Shown: positions 34,585 to 42,968 of the stretch, piece by piece
Numbering within the stretch: position 1 is the first letter of the stretch
Layout: each line of letters begins with the position of its first letter
Assembly (NCBI GenBank): GCA_902793515.1
Contig: CADBDO010000001.1
Span: 1 to 48,802 of the forward strand
Length of the DNA stretch: 48,802 nt
From: an uncultured Erysipelotrichaceae bacterium
Lineage (GTDB): Bacteria > Bacillota_I > Bacilli_A > RFN20 > CAG-826
Direction of reading: 5' to 3'
Notes under the pieces: model-generated
What the model was told of the DNA's origin: nothing
What the model saw: the letters and a program-made list of their open reading frames with translations, nothing else
Database searches by the model: none
Made by a program: the position numbers and the translations under genes

Positions 34585-36897
34585 TTATTTCAGGTGGACG
34601 ATGGTCGCTCCGCCCCCTCCTTCTTCGCCGCTCGCCCCTTCATATGAGGCGATGATGTTCTTATGGGTGTCGCAATAGGTTCTTGTGAGATTGCGGAGAG
34701 CGCCGCTTCCCCAGCCATGGATGATTCTGACTCTCTTGTAATGGCGGAGCAGACATTCATCGATGTATTTCTCTAAGGAAAGCTTGGCCTCATCGATGTG
34801 TTGGCCAATGATATTGAGCTCAAGAGGGACGCTAGCACGGTTGGTAATGTCGTCGATTCTTAGAGCGGATGTCTCTTTTCTTTCGACCTTTGGCTCTTCA
34901 ACCCTGACGGCCTGGTCTTTTTTCGCGTGGAGAGTGAGGCCTTCTCTCGTGACGATGGTGATTTTGTTGCCATTCAGTTCTTTGAGGCGGCCTTGGACAA
35001 ATAAGGATGGGATGGCCACATAATCCCCAACGGAAAGAGGGCCATCGAAGGTCTCTTTCTTGACTTCTTCTTGGAGGTCTTCGAGCTTCTTTTTGGCTTT
35101 GATGACTTCGTGGAGTTTGACGTCAGAGTGTTGAACGCTCTTAAGGAGTTCATCCATCTTCTCTTCGTAATCGCCAAGCATCGCGTTCTTTTTGGCTTCG
35201 ACGTCGCTAAGGAAATTCTCTTCGCGTTTAGCTAAGGCGGCTTCTTTTGATTTGAGGGCTTTGGCTTCCCCTTCCACTTTGGTTCTTTCGATAGCGAGCT
35301 TTGTTTTTTCTTCTTCGGCGAGGCGGGTTGCTTCGCTTAGTTTCTTGATGGCCTCGCTGACAGAGAGGTCTTCATGCTCGCTTAGGTATGAGGAGGCTTT
35401 CTTAAGAATCTCTTCTGGCACGCCAAAACGTTTGGCGACAACAAGGCCGTATGATTCGCCTGGCAAACCCATCTTGAGTTTGTAGGTTGGCGTAAGGGTT
35501 TGTTCATCAAACATCATTGAGGCGTTAGTAACCTCTGGATGGGATAAAGCGTAGGCCTTAAGGCCTTCGAAGTGAGAAGAAACAAGGGTTATCGCATGTT
35601 TCTCAAGGAGATAAGAGATTACGGAATAGGCAATGGCCTCACCTTCTTTTGGGGAGGTTCCGGTTCCAAGTTCATCAAGGAGGACAAGGTCTTTGCCTCC
35701 GATGTTGGAAAGAATCTCCGAGAGGTTCTTCATATGACCGCTGAAGGTCGAGAGGTTGTCGCTTAAGGATTGCGAGTCGCCGATATCGACGTAGATATGG
35801 CGGAAGAAGCCTAGCTCCGCGCCTTGATCGCAAGGGAGGGCTAAGCCGGATTGGTTCATCATGACAAGAAGGCCAATCGTTTTGAGGGCTACGGTTTTGC
35901 CACCGGCATTAGGACCAGAGATGACGATGAGCGAGGTTTTCTCATCGAGCATGAAATCGTTAGGAACGACCTTCTTTCTGTCCAAAAGAGGGTGTCTCGC
36001 GTTCATCATATCAACGACCGATTTCTTCGATAACGAGGCGATATGCGCGTCATTTTCGTGAGCGTAGTTGCCTTTCGCCATAAGGAAATCGAGATAGGCG
36101 ATCATCTGGTTGCTCAAAAGGACTTCCTCTTCGTGAGAGAGGACTTCGCCGGTAAGTTCCATTAGGAGGCGATGAATCTCATCCCTCTCATCGTTTTGGA
36201 GCTCGACCATCTTGTTATTCATCTCGACGAGAATCTCAGGTTCGATGAAGGTCGTGCCACCGCTATTGGAGACATCCTGGACGATGCCGCGGACTTTGCT
36301 CTTGTATGAATTGGCGACAGGAAGGACGTAATGTCCGTTCTTGAGGGTCAATGTGTAATCGCTAAGCCACTCTTTGTTGGCCTCAAGGATGGAGTTGAGT
36401 CTCTTCTTCATCTCGTTCTCAAGTCGTCTCATCGCATGACGGACGGTGTTTAGTTTTGGCGAGGCATTATCAAAGATGGTGAGATCTGGGGCAATGACCC
36501 TATGAATCTCTTTCTCAACGTTTGAGATATCTGGGAAATGTGAGACGTACTCGAGTAAAAGAGGAGAGCTGTCTACTTGTTTGAAGTAGTGTCTCAAAGC
36601 GGCTTGGAGAAGGATATCGGAGGCAACTCTCTCCAGCTCGGTGATGCCAAGGACTCCGCCTTTCTTGGCCAAATCGATGGCCTTGGAAAGGTCGCTAGAC
36701 ACGGTGATCGGAAGATTCCCGAAACGGTCTAAGATGTCCATCATCTCTTGCGTGAAAGCGAGTTCTCTCTCAAGGGCGATGGAGTTGTCGAACATCCTTA
36801 AAGAGAGGGCTTTGTGCTTTCCGCCCTCGGTGCGTGTATAAGAGGCAAGCTTTTCAGTTACCTTATCAAATTCGAATTTTTCGTAAGCGTTTTGCAT
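34585..36897 (-). CDS. mutS2: MutS2 family ATPase/endonuclease
   Basis: A 770-residue MutS2. Unlike MutS it lacks the mismatch-recognition domain; in Bacillus it acts in ribosome rescue and recombination control. The ATPase has Walker A VISGPNAGGKTVALKTIGLL (near 328), Walker B DLVLLDELGTGTSPKEG and the following VSSHFEGLK. A coiled coil (about 510-620) and KOW-like patch follow, then a Smr domain with HGWGSGALRN near 735. The N-terminal Smr LDLRG motif is altered to LNIIGQ. The ATG has TATAAT 6 nt upstream; an inverted repeat covers that box. Confidence 0.96.
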   Translation of the reverse strand: MQNAYEKFEFDKVTEKLASYTRTEGGKHKALSLRMFDNSIALERELAFTQEMMDILDRFGNLPITVSSDLSKAIDLAKKGGVLGITELERVASDILLQAALRHYFKQVDSSPLLLEYVSHFPDISNVEKEIHRVIAPDLTIFDNASPKLNTVRHAMRRLENEMKKRLNSILEANKEWLSDYTLTLKNGHYVLPVANSYKSKVRGIVQDVSNSGGTTFIEPEILVEMNNKMVELQNDERDEIHRLLMELTGEVLSHEEEVLLSNQMIAYLDFLMAKGNYAHENDAHIASLSKKSVVDMMNARHPLLDRKKVVPNDFMLDEKTSLIVISGPNAGGKTVALKTIGLLVMMNQSGLALPCDQGAELGFFRHIYVDIGDSQSLSDNLSTFSGHMKNLSEILSNIGGKDLVLLDELGTGTSPKEGEAIAYSVISYLLEKHAITLVSSHFEGLKAYALSHPEVTNASMMFDEQTLTPTYKLKMGLPGESYGLVVAKRFGVPEEILKKASSYLSEHEDLSVSEAIKKLSEATRLAEEEKTKLAIERTKVEGEAKALKSKEAALAKREENFLSDVEAKKNAMLGDYEEKMDELLKSVQHSDVKLHEVIKAKKKLEDLQEEVKKETFDGPLSVGDYVAIPSLFVQGRLKELNGNKITIVTREGLTLHAKKDQAVRVEEPKVERKETSALRIDDITNRASVPLELNIIGQHIDEAKLSLEKYIDECLLRHYKRVRIIHGWGSGALRNLTRTYCDTHKNIIASYEGASGEEGGGGATIVHLK

Positions 36898-36899
36898 AT

Positions 36900-36914
36900 G
36901 GTGATTATATCACC
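36900..36914. promoter_or_regulatory. mutS2 -10 element (36904-36909) inside an inverted repeat
   Basis: TATAAT lies 6 nt before the ATG on the minus strand. It is embedded in GGTGAT-TAT-ATCACC, perfect 6-bp arms, so a bound repressor would block the promoter directly. No Shine-Dalgarno site or clear -35 is present. Confidence 0.5.
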
Positions 36915-36952
36915 TATACGCAAGGTTGTTGGATTCGGTTAATTAAGTTTCG

Positions 36953-37369
36953 CTACTGAGCTTCGTTCTCGTTCGCGATAAAAGCCCTCATAACCGCTTG
37001 TCTTGTGACAATGCCGATAAAGGTGCCTTGGTCATCCGCTAAAGGAACAAAGTTTTGGCCCATGATGAGGTCGAGAATGTCCTTTGGTTCAGCGGATATT
37101 GCCCCTAAAGCGTACGGTCTATAGCTAGGGACATCGCTCAAAATGACTTTGTCAGATTCCTCAAAATCAAGCTTGTGTTCGATGAAATAGGCTAAAAGAT
37201 CACCTTCACTGATGGTCCTTACGTATTTGCCTTCATGGTTGATGACAGGGACCACGCTGTAACGGTGCGCTTTCATCTTCTCCATCGCCTGACGGAGAGT
37301 GCAATCGTCGAAAAGATAGACCAGGTCAGCCTTCGGCTTAAGAAGGAATAGCAAGTTTGTTTTGATCAT
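36953..37369 (-). CDS. Stand-alone CBS-domain protein, DarB/CbpB-like
   Basis: A 138-residue protein made of two CBS motifs: DCTLRQAMEKMKAHRYSVVPVINHEGKYVRTISEGDLL and LIMGQNFVPLADDQGTFIGIVTRQAVM. Size and the linker (KVILSDVPSY) resemble Bacillus DarB, a c-di-AMP sensor that binds Rel; this link is tentative. The start is ATG 37369, with TATAAT 6 nt upstream; an upstream extension would cross the promoter. It is divergent from rnhC. Confidence 0.7.
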   Translation of the reverse strand: MIKTNLLFLLKPKADLVYLFDDCTLRQAMEKMKAHRYSVVPVINHEGKYVRTISEGDLLAYFIEHKLDFEESDKVILSDVPSYRPYALGAISAEPKDILDLIMGQNFVPLADDQGTFIGIVTRQAVMRAFIANENEAQ

Positions 37370-37375
37370 GCTCCT

Positions 37376-37403
37376 ATTATAACCTCTTCCCCAAAAACAA
37401 CAA
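37376..37403 (-). promoter_or_regulatory. Promoter of the CBS gene
   Basis: TTGTTG, 16 nt, TATAAT on the minus strand. TATAAT ends 6 nt before the ATG; the intervening AGGAGC is too close to act as a normal Shine-Dalgarno site. Confidence 0.6.
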
Positions 37404-37452
37404 AAAAGCCCCAAAGAGACGAAAAATGGTGATTAAAGAACGGAGGAAAGGG

Positions 37453-37458
37453 TAAAAT
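37453..37458 (+). promoter_or_regulatory. -10 element TAAAAT of rnhC
   Basis: TAAAAT lies 7 nt before the ATG. GGAGG is present but 20 nt away, too far for translation. No clear -35. Confidence 0.4.
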
Positions 37459-37465
37459 CAATATT

Positions 37466-38383
37466 ATGAAAATGCCGGTTAAGGTATATAGCATCGAGCC
37501 AAATGAGGAAACGCTTAAGAAAATGCGTTCTTTTTATGGCGACATGGCTGGAGATAGCCCAAACGAGTACATCGACCTCTTCTATCAGGCCGAAGGTTTG
37601 TCAGTGGCCATCTACAAGAAAAACAAGAAAGGCCATGTGAAGGTTGTCTTCCAAGGCCCTAACGCGGAAAATGAGGTCCGCCTTTGGGACAAAGACGCGA
37701 AAGGCTCTTCCCCGAAAGCCCCTGCTAGCCCTCTTTCTAAAAAAATAATTAATGTCTATCCGCAAATTGGTTCAGACGAAGTCGGCACCGGAGATTTCTT
37801 CGGTCCTATCTGCGTTTGCGCCGCCTATGTCACAAACGAGGACCTCAAAGAGATCGAGTCTTTGGGCATCACCGACAGCAAACTAATGACCGATGAATAT
37901 ATCCTCGAGATCGGACCAAGGCTCATCAAAAGATTTGACTACAGCCAACTCGCTCTTCCAAACGAGAAATACAACGAAGTCCATGATGAGATGAACATGA
38001 ATGCGATTAAGGCTAAGATGCATAACCGCGCTGTCCTCAATCTCCTCAAAAAGCACCATGGCGTCGCTATTTATCAGGATCAGTTCGCTGAACCTAAGAA
38101 CTATTACAACTATTTGAAAGACGAATCGGAGGTTGCTCAAGGAATCATTTTCTCAACCAAAGGTGAGAAGCTTTTCCCAAGCGTGGCCTTAGGAAGCGTC
38201 ATCGCACGCTACTCTTTTTTGAGAAACATGGCAGAGATGAGCAAGAAATACGGCGTTGAGTTCCCATTCGGCGCAAGCGAAGCAGTAACGACATTCGCCA
38301 AAAAGTTCATCAAGAAGTTCGGAAAAGACGAACTTAAAAAAGTGGCGAAGATTAACTTCGCCAACTATAAGAAACTCGATTAA
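37466..38383 (+). CDS. rnhC: Ribonuclease HIII
   Basis: A 305-residue RNase H that removes RNA from RNA-DNA hybrids. The N-terminal TBP-like substrate domain spans about 1-90. The catalytic domain opens with YPQIGSDEVGTGDFFGPICVC (near 105), carrying the DExGxG motif, and later acidic residues lie in SLGITDSKLM and AIYQDQFAEP. This motif and the N-terminal domain separate it from RNase HII. It runs into rluD tail to tail with a 4-bp gap. Confidence 0.93.
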   Translation: MKMPVKVYSIEPNEETLKKMRSFYGDMAGDSPNEYIDLFYQAEGLSVAIYKKNKKGHVKVVFQGPNAENEVRLWDKDAKGSSPKAPASPLSKKIINVYPQIGSDEVGTGDFFGPICVCAAYVTNEDLKEIESLGITDSKLMTDEYILEIGPRLIKRFDYSQLALPNEKYNEVHDEMNMNAIKAKMHNRAVLNLLKKHHGVAIYQDQFAEPKNYYNYLKDESEVAQGIIFSTKGEKLFPSVALGSVIARYSFLRNMAEMSKKYGVEFPFGASEAVTTFAKKFIKKFGKDELKKVAKINFANYKKLD

Positions 38384-38387
38384 TCCT

Positions 38388-39299
38388 CTATTTTTCGTGT
38401 AGAGTCGAGAGCAATTCAGAGAAATAGTCCGGAAGAGGAGCCTCAAAGCTCACCTCTTCATGGGTCCTCGGATGGAGGAAAGTCAAACGATAGGCATGCA
38501 ATAGCTGCCCTTTTTTGTATACATTCTCATTGCCCGCGCCATAAAGAGGATCTCCGACAAGAGGATGATGGATGTAATCAAGATGAACTCTGATTTGATG
38601 GGTTCTGCCAGTCAAAAGACGGCAAGACACAAGGGTCAAATTCTCCTTGAAACGCTTTTCGACATGGAAGAATGTGATCGCCTCGCGTCCATTATGGGTA
38701 TTTACAGCAAACTTGGTTGGGCTTTTTGGATCTCTGCCAATAGGTGCGTCAATCTTTCCATCTTCTTCGTCAATCAAACCCATGACTAAGGCCATGTATT
38801 CACGGTGCATGGTATGGTCAGAGAGCTGAGATGAGAGATACTCAAGAGCGGCATCGTTCTTGGCGACGACAAGTAACCCGGAAGTATCCTTATCAATACG
38901 ATGGACAAGACCAGGTCTGACTGGGTCATCATCATTGGCTAACTTGTCCTCATGGAACTTAAGGGCGTTGACAAGCGTGCCATCAGAGTGACCGTTGCCC
39001 GGATGGACAACAAGGCCGGCTGGCTTATTGATCACGAGGAGGTCATCGTCCTCATAAACGACGTTCAAAGGGATGTCCTGCCCTTCCACCTCTAGTGGTT
39101 TATTAGTATATTCTTGGTAAATTATAATATCGGCAAGTCTTACCTTGTAGTGTGAGGTTTCAACCTTATCATTGACCAAAACAGCGCCATCCTTGATTAA
39201 GGACTGAACCTTACTTCTTGATGGGGCTGCCCCACTGCTGAAAAGAGCCTCATCAAGCCTCTTACCAACTAGTTTTTCATCAATGACAAGCTTAGCCAT
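38388..39299 (-). CDS. rluD: RluD family 23S rRNA pseudouridine synthase
   Basis: A 303-residue synthase. The S4 RNA-binding domain is GKRLDEALFSSGAAPSRSKVQSLIKDGAVLVND (14-46). The catalytic motif GLVHRIDKDTSGLLVVAKND with its Asp is near 130, and GRTHQIRVHLDYIHHPLVGDPLYG near 225. The target uridine cannot be read from sequence. It overlaps lspA by 8 bp, and is last in ileS-lspA-rluD as in Bacillus. Confidence 0.93.
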   Translation of the reverse strand: MAKLVIDEKLVGKRLDEALFSSGAAPSRSKVQSLIKDGAVLVNDKVETSHYKVRLADIIIYQEYTNKPLEVEGQDIPLNVVYEDDDLLVINKPAGLVVHPGNGHSDGTLVNALKFHEDKLANDDDPVRPGLVHRIDKDTSGLLVVAKNDAALEYLSSQLSDHTMHREYMALVMGLIDEEDGKIDAPIGRDPKSPTKFAVNTHNGREAITFFHVEKRFKENLTLVSCRLLTGRTHQIRVHLDYIHHPLVGDPLYGAGNENVYKKGQLLHAYRLTFLHPRTHEEVSFEAPLPDYFSELLSTLHEK

Positions 39300-39915
39300 T
39301 ATTAGCGTTTTTCCTCTTTGCTTCGATGATGTCTCTGACGATCACGATAACGACGAACATAATGACTCCGACAACCAAACAGGCATCGGCGACATTGAAG
39401 ACAGCGAAGTCATAGAAACCAAATAATCTGAAGGCTAGGAAGTCGACGACTCCGCTGAATCCCACCACTGGTTCCCAATAGAATGTACGGTCGATCGCGT
39501 TGCCTAAAGCACCTGCTAAGCAGAGCGCGAAAACAACGTCAACCAAAACGTCTTTTTTCTTAAGGTATTTAAACCAATAGAAGATGATTCCGGCGCTTGC
39601 GATCCAAGAGATAGCAATGAAGACGAATCTCATCCATGGAATATCGGCTCCAAGGCTAAATGATGAACCTTGGTTGTATTGAAGCTTAATCGTGAAGAAG
39701 TCAGGGATGACGACGAAGCTTGATCCTGCACGCTTATCGAAAGCGTTCACCACTGCCCATTTTGTGACTTGGTCGATGATGATGAGCAATGGAGCAAGCC
39801 AAAGGAATGAGAAAAAGATATTCTTGAGGGTCCACTCAAACTTAGCCTCTTTCTTCTCAAAAAGGGGCTTCTTCTCCGTTTCAACGGGGGTTTCGACCTT
39901 GATTTCTTCTTCCAT
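39292..39915 (-). CDS. lspA: Lipoprotein signal peptidase with charged N-terminal extension
   Basis: A 207-residue signal peptidase II that removes the signal peptide of prolipoproteins. Four membrane helices are seen (LKNIFFSFLWLAPLLIIIDQ; FVFIAISWIASAGIIFYW; VVFALCLAGALGN; ADACLVVGVIMFVVIVIV). The catalytic Asp pair is in GNAIDRTF and FNVADAC. About 35 extra charged residues precede the first helix (MEEEIKVETPVETEKKPLFE), longer than usual. The ATG overlaps the ileS stop by one base (TAATG). Confidence 0.95.
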   Translation of the reverse strand: MEEEIKVETPVETEKKPLFEKKEAKFEWTLKNIFFSFLWLAPLLIIIDQVTKWAVVNAFDKRAGSSFVVIPDFFTIKLQYNQGSSFSLGADIPWMRFVFIAISWIASAGIIFYWFKYLKKKDVLVDVVFALCLAGALGNAIDRTFYWEPVVGFSGVVDFLAFRLFGFYDFAVFNVADACLVVGVIMFVVIVIVRDIIEAKRKNANNG

Positions 39916-42638
39916 TATTCGATGGCTTTGGCGCATCTATCGCAAAGATGATGGCCATTGCCCCTTTCTTTAACATCAATTTTAGCAATTCTGCAGCGTT
40001 CGCAAACCTCGTGCTCGTCTTTCTTGACGGAGACGGAATCGGCATCGCCTAACTCAATCTCGGCCTCACTGACGCCGAAATAACGGGCGAGTTCATCCTT
40101 CTCGAGTTTGGAGAGGGTCTCATAAAGAGCCTTGTCAGAGGTGACGATATCAAGCTCAGCCTCGAGAGAAGAACCGATGAGTCCTTCGTTTCTCTTGTTT
40201 TCAAGGGCTTTGAGAGCGATGGTTCTAAGATCTTTGAACTTCGCATACATCTCTTTGTCCTCTTTGCTATATTCATGGGTTTCTGAAGGCATGTCTTCAA
40301 GCTGAGGAGAGGCTTTCTTCTCGCCTGGGAGATAGCTATAGACCTCATCCATGGTGAAGCTGAGGATTGGGTTGAAGAGTAAGCAAAGCTCTTTGGTTAG
40401 CTTATAAAGGACATACTGGACGGCCTTTCTTCTTGGGGAAGAGGCTTTCTCGCAGTACATGATGTCCTTGGTCATATCGAGGTAGAAGCTCGAAAGATCA
40501 ACCATGAAGTTGGTGAGAAGCATTTGGACTTTGCTGAATGAGAAGGACTCATAGGCGGCCAAAACGTTATTCTTGACCTCTTCGAACTGGGCGAGGATCC
40601 AATTGTCGACTGGCCATAAAGTTGGCTTGTCGCCTGGGATATATGGCTTATCTGCGCCATCTTGGAGGTTGCCAAGCATGAACTTGAAGGTGTTTCTGAT
40701 CTTTCTATATTGGTCAGCGATGGTCTTGATGATGGATTCACTGATAGCGACATCGGCTTCGAAGTTGACGCTGGAAGCCCATAAACGGAGCAAGTCGGCA
40801 CCAGAAGTGTTCGCGACTTTGCTAGGATCGATACCGTTTCCAGCGGATTTGGACATCTTTTGCCAATTCTCATCCATGACCCAGCCATGGGTAAGACAGG
40901 TCTTGAATGGGGCTTTGCCGCTATAGGCGACGCTTAAGATGAGGGAGGCATTGAACCAGCCACGATACTGGTCGTTGCCTTCAAGATAAAGGTCTGATGG
41001 ATAGGAAAGGCCTCTTTCGTTGAGGACACCGTTCCAAGAAGAGCCGGAATCGAACCAAACGTCCATGATATCGGTCTCTTTGCGGAAAATGCCGTTTGGC
41101 GATTTCTCGTTCTTATATCCTTCTGGGAGAAGCTCTTTGACGTCGTGGTTGAACCAGCCGTTAGAGCCTTCTTTGGCGATGATTTCTCTGATGTGGTCGA
41201 AGACTTCCTTCTCGATGATCGGGGAATCGTCCTCATTATAGATGATTGGGAGAGGAACACCCCAGGAACGTTGACGGGAAATGCACCAGTCAGCACGGTC
41301 TTTGATCATGTTGACCATCTTCTCTTCGCCCCAAGCTGGTTCCCATTTGATCTGGTGAACGGCCTCAAGGAGCTCTTTTCTGATTGGCTCGATGGAGCAG
41401 AACCATTGTGGGGTGGCTCTGAAGATGACTGGCTTATGGGTTCTCCAGTCGTGTGGGTAGCTATGGACGATGTCGATCTCTTTGAGGAGATGGCCGTTCT
41501 TGGTCAAAAGATCGATGACGACTGCATCGCTGTCAGCGTAGAAAAGACCGTTGATTGGGTCATTTTCTTCCATATGGACAACGCCTTTCTCGTCGATTGG
41601 GCAAGTTGGGCGGATGTTGTACTTGAGACAGGCATTGAAGTCATCGGTACCGAAGTCTGGGGCGATATGGACGCAACCCGTGCCATCTTCGGCAGTAACA
41701 TATGCAGCGTTGATGATTAAGGATGAGCGGTCATAAAGAGGATGCTTGACGGTGAGGTTCTCAAGGTCCTGGCCATGGAAGGTCTTAAGGAGCTTGGTCT
41801 CTTTGAATTCAAGGGTCTCTTTGACTTTCTCTAAAAGGGATGAGCAGAAAAGGAAGGTTCCCTTTTCGGTCTCATATAAGCCGTATTCGAATTTTGGGTT
41901 GAGGGCGATCGCCTTGTTATGAGGGATGGTCCATGGGGTCGTGGTCCAGATGATGACTTTGGAGCCTTCTGGGAGCTTGTCTTTGCCATCAAGGACATCG
42001 AAAGCGATGTATAAGGTTCTCGCGGTGACGTCTTGGTATTCGACCTCAGCCTCAGCGAGAGCGGATTCGCTAGATGGGGACCAGTAAACTGGCTTGAGGC
42101 CTTTATAAATGATGCCTCTAAGGGCCATCGCAGCGAAGACATCGATCTGACGGGCTTCGTATTCTGGCATCAAGGTGAGGTATGGATGGTCATAGTCGCC
42201 TAAGCAGCCAAGGCGCTTGATCTGGGTTTTTTGTCTAGCAACCTGCTCATAGGCATAATTCTTGCAATGGTCGCGGAAATCGGCGACGGACATCGCTTTG
42301 CGGTTAACGCCGGATTTGGTGACTCTGACCTCGATTGGAAGGCCGTGCGTGTCCCATCCGAAGACGAATGGGGTCTTGTAGCCTTTCATGTTCTTGTAAC
42401 GGACGGTGAAATCCTTGAGGAGACGATTGAGCATGTGGCCGCAGTGAATGTCGCCGTTGGCGTATGGCGGGCCATCATGGAGAAGGTATTCTTCGCAACC
42501 CTCTCGATTCTGGTTCATCTTTTCGTAAAGGTTCATCTCATGCCACTTTTCGATCATCTTCGGCTCTTTGATGGTGAGGTTTCCCCTCATCTCAAAACCG
42601 GTGTTAGGCATAAGCAATGTGTCTTTGAGCTCGCTCAT
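39915..42638 (-). CDS. ileS: Isoleucyl-tRNA synthetase
   Basis: A 907-residue class I synthetase with editing domain. HIGH motif is HCGH at 65-68 (HDGPPYANGDIHCGHMLNR), KMSKS motif is QKMSKSAGNGID, and a C-terminal zinc site has CERC...CDRC. This is the zinc-containing bacterial type. The ATG has AAGGAG 8 nt upstream. A T-box precedes it. Confidence 0.98.
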   Translation of the reverse strand: MSELKDTLLMPNTGFEMRGNLTIKEPKMIEKWHEMNLYEKMNQNREGCEEYLLHDGPPYANGDIHCGHMLNRLLKDFTVRYKNMKGYKTPFVFGWDTHGLPIEVRVTKSGVNRKAMSVADFRDHCKNYAYEQVARQKTQIKRLGCLGDYDHPYLTLMPEYEARQIDVFAAMALRGIIYKGLKPVYWSPSSESALAEAEVEYQDVTARTLYIAFDVLDGKDKLPEGSKVIIWTTTPWTIPHNKAIALNPKFEYGLYETEKGTFLFCSSLLEKVKETLEFKETKLLKTFHGQDLENLTVKHPLYDRSSLIINAAYVTAEDGTGCVHIAPDFGTDDFNACLKYNIRPTCPIDEKGVVHMEENDPINGLFYADSDAVVIDLLTKNGHLLKEIDIVHSYPHDWRTHKPVIFRATPQWFCSIEPIRKELLEAVHQIKWEPAWGEEKMVNMIKDRADWCISRQRSWGVPLPIIYNEDDSPIIEKEVFDHIREIIAKEGSNGWFNHDVKELLPEGYKNEKSPNGIFRKETDIMDVWFDSGSSWNGVLNERGLSYPSDLYLEGNDQYRGWFNASLILSVAYSGKAPFKTCLTHGWVMDENWQKMSKSAGNGIDPSKVANTSGADLLRLWASSVNFEADVAISESIIKTIADQYRKIRNTFKFMLGNLQDGADKPYIPGDKPTLWPVDNWILAQFEEVKNNVLAAYESFSFSKVQMLLTNFMVDLSSFYLDMTKDIMYCEKASSPRRKAVQYVLYKLTKELCLLFNPILSFTMDEVYSYLPGEKKASPQLEDMPSETHEYSKEDKEMYAKFKDLRTIALKALENKRNEGLIGSSLEAELDIVTSDKALYETLSKLEKDELARYFGVSEAEIELGDADSVSVKKDEHEVCERCRIAKIDVKERGNGHHLCDRCAKAIE

Positions 42639-42661
42639 ATGGATCTCTCCTTTCAAGAAAT

Positions 42662-42870
42662 AAAAAACGCCCATCTAAGGGCGCATTCCGCGTGGTACCA
42701 CCTTAGTTCGATTAATCGCACTCAAGTCCCTAGATAACGTTAGGGTGACGTCCTTCCTACTACTATTTCAGAAGGATGGCTCCGATAGTGATGGGGCTTG
42801 CGCGGTGCCTCGTTCTCATCCAGGAGGCTCTCTGTAGGGTGCGCTTGTCCGCTCTATCATCCTAGCCGAG
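42662..42870 (-). promoter_or_regulatory. T-box riboswitch of ileS
   Basis: The minus strand holds the T-box AAGGTGGTACCACGCG (42689-42704), a terminator CGCCC-TTAGAT-GGGCG followed by TTTTTT (42662-42683), and a stem I with AGAGAG. The specifier aligned with the valS leader is ATC (42786-42784), an isoleucine codon, which fits the gene. Confidence 0.93.
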
Positions 42871-42873
42871 GAC

Positions 42874-42902
42874 ACTATATAGGAAGCACCCGGCTTTTGC
42901 AA
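42874..42902 (-). promoter_or_regulatory. Promoter of ileS-lspA-rluD
   Basis: TTGCAA, 17 nt, TATAGT on the minus strand directly before the T-box leader. Confidence 0.7.
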
Positions 42903-42922
42903 GGAACTTCAAAGAAGTTAAA

Positions 42923-42950
42923 GAAAAACCGAGCCCATTTGAGCCCGGTT
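42923..42950 (-). terminator. Terminator after ftsZ
   Basis: AACCGGGCTC / GGGCTCGGTT (two G-U pairs) with loop AAAT, then TTTTTC on the minus strand. Confidence 0.88.
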
Positions 42951-42968
42951 ATGCTTCTAAATATGTCC

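Noticed and set aside
41145..41720. 191-codon plus-strand frame inside ileS
   Set aside because: Antisense to intact ileS without ribosome site.
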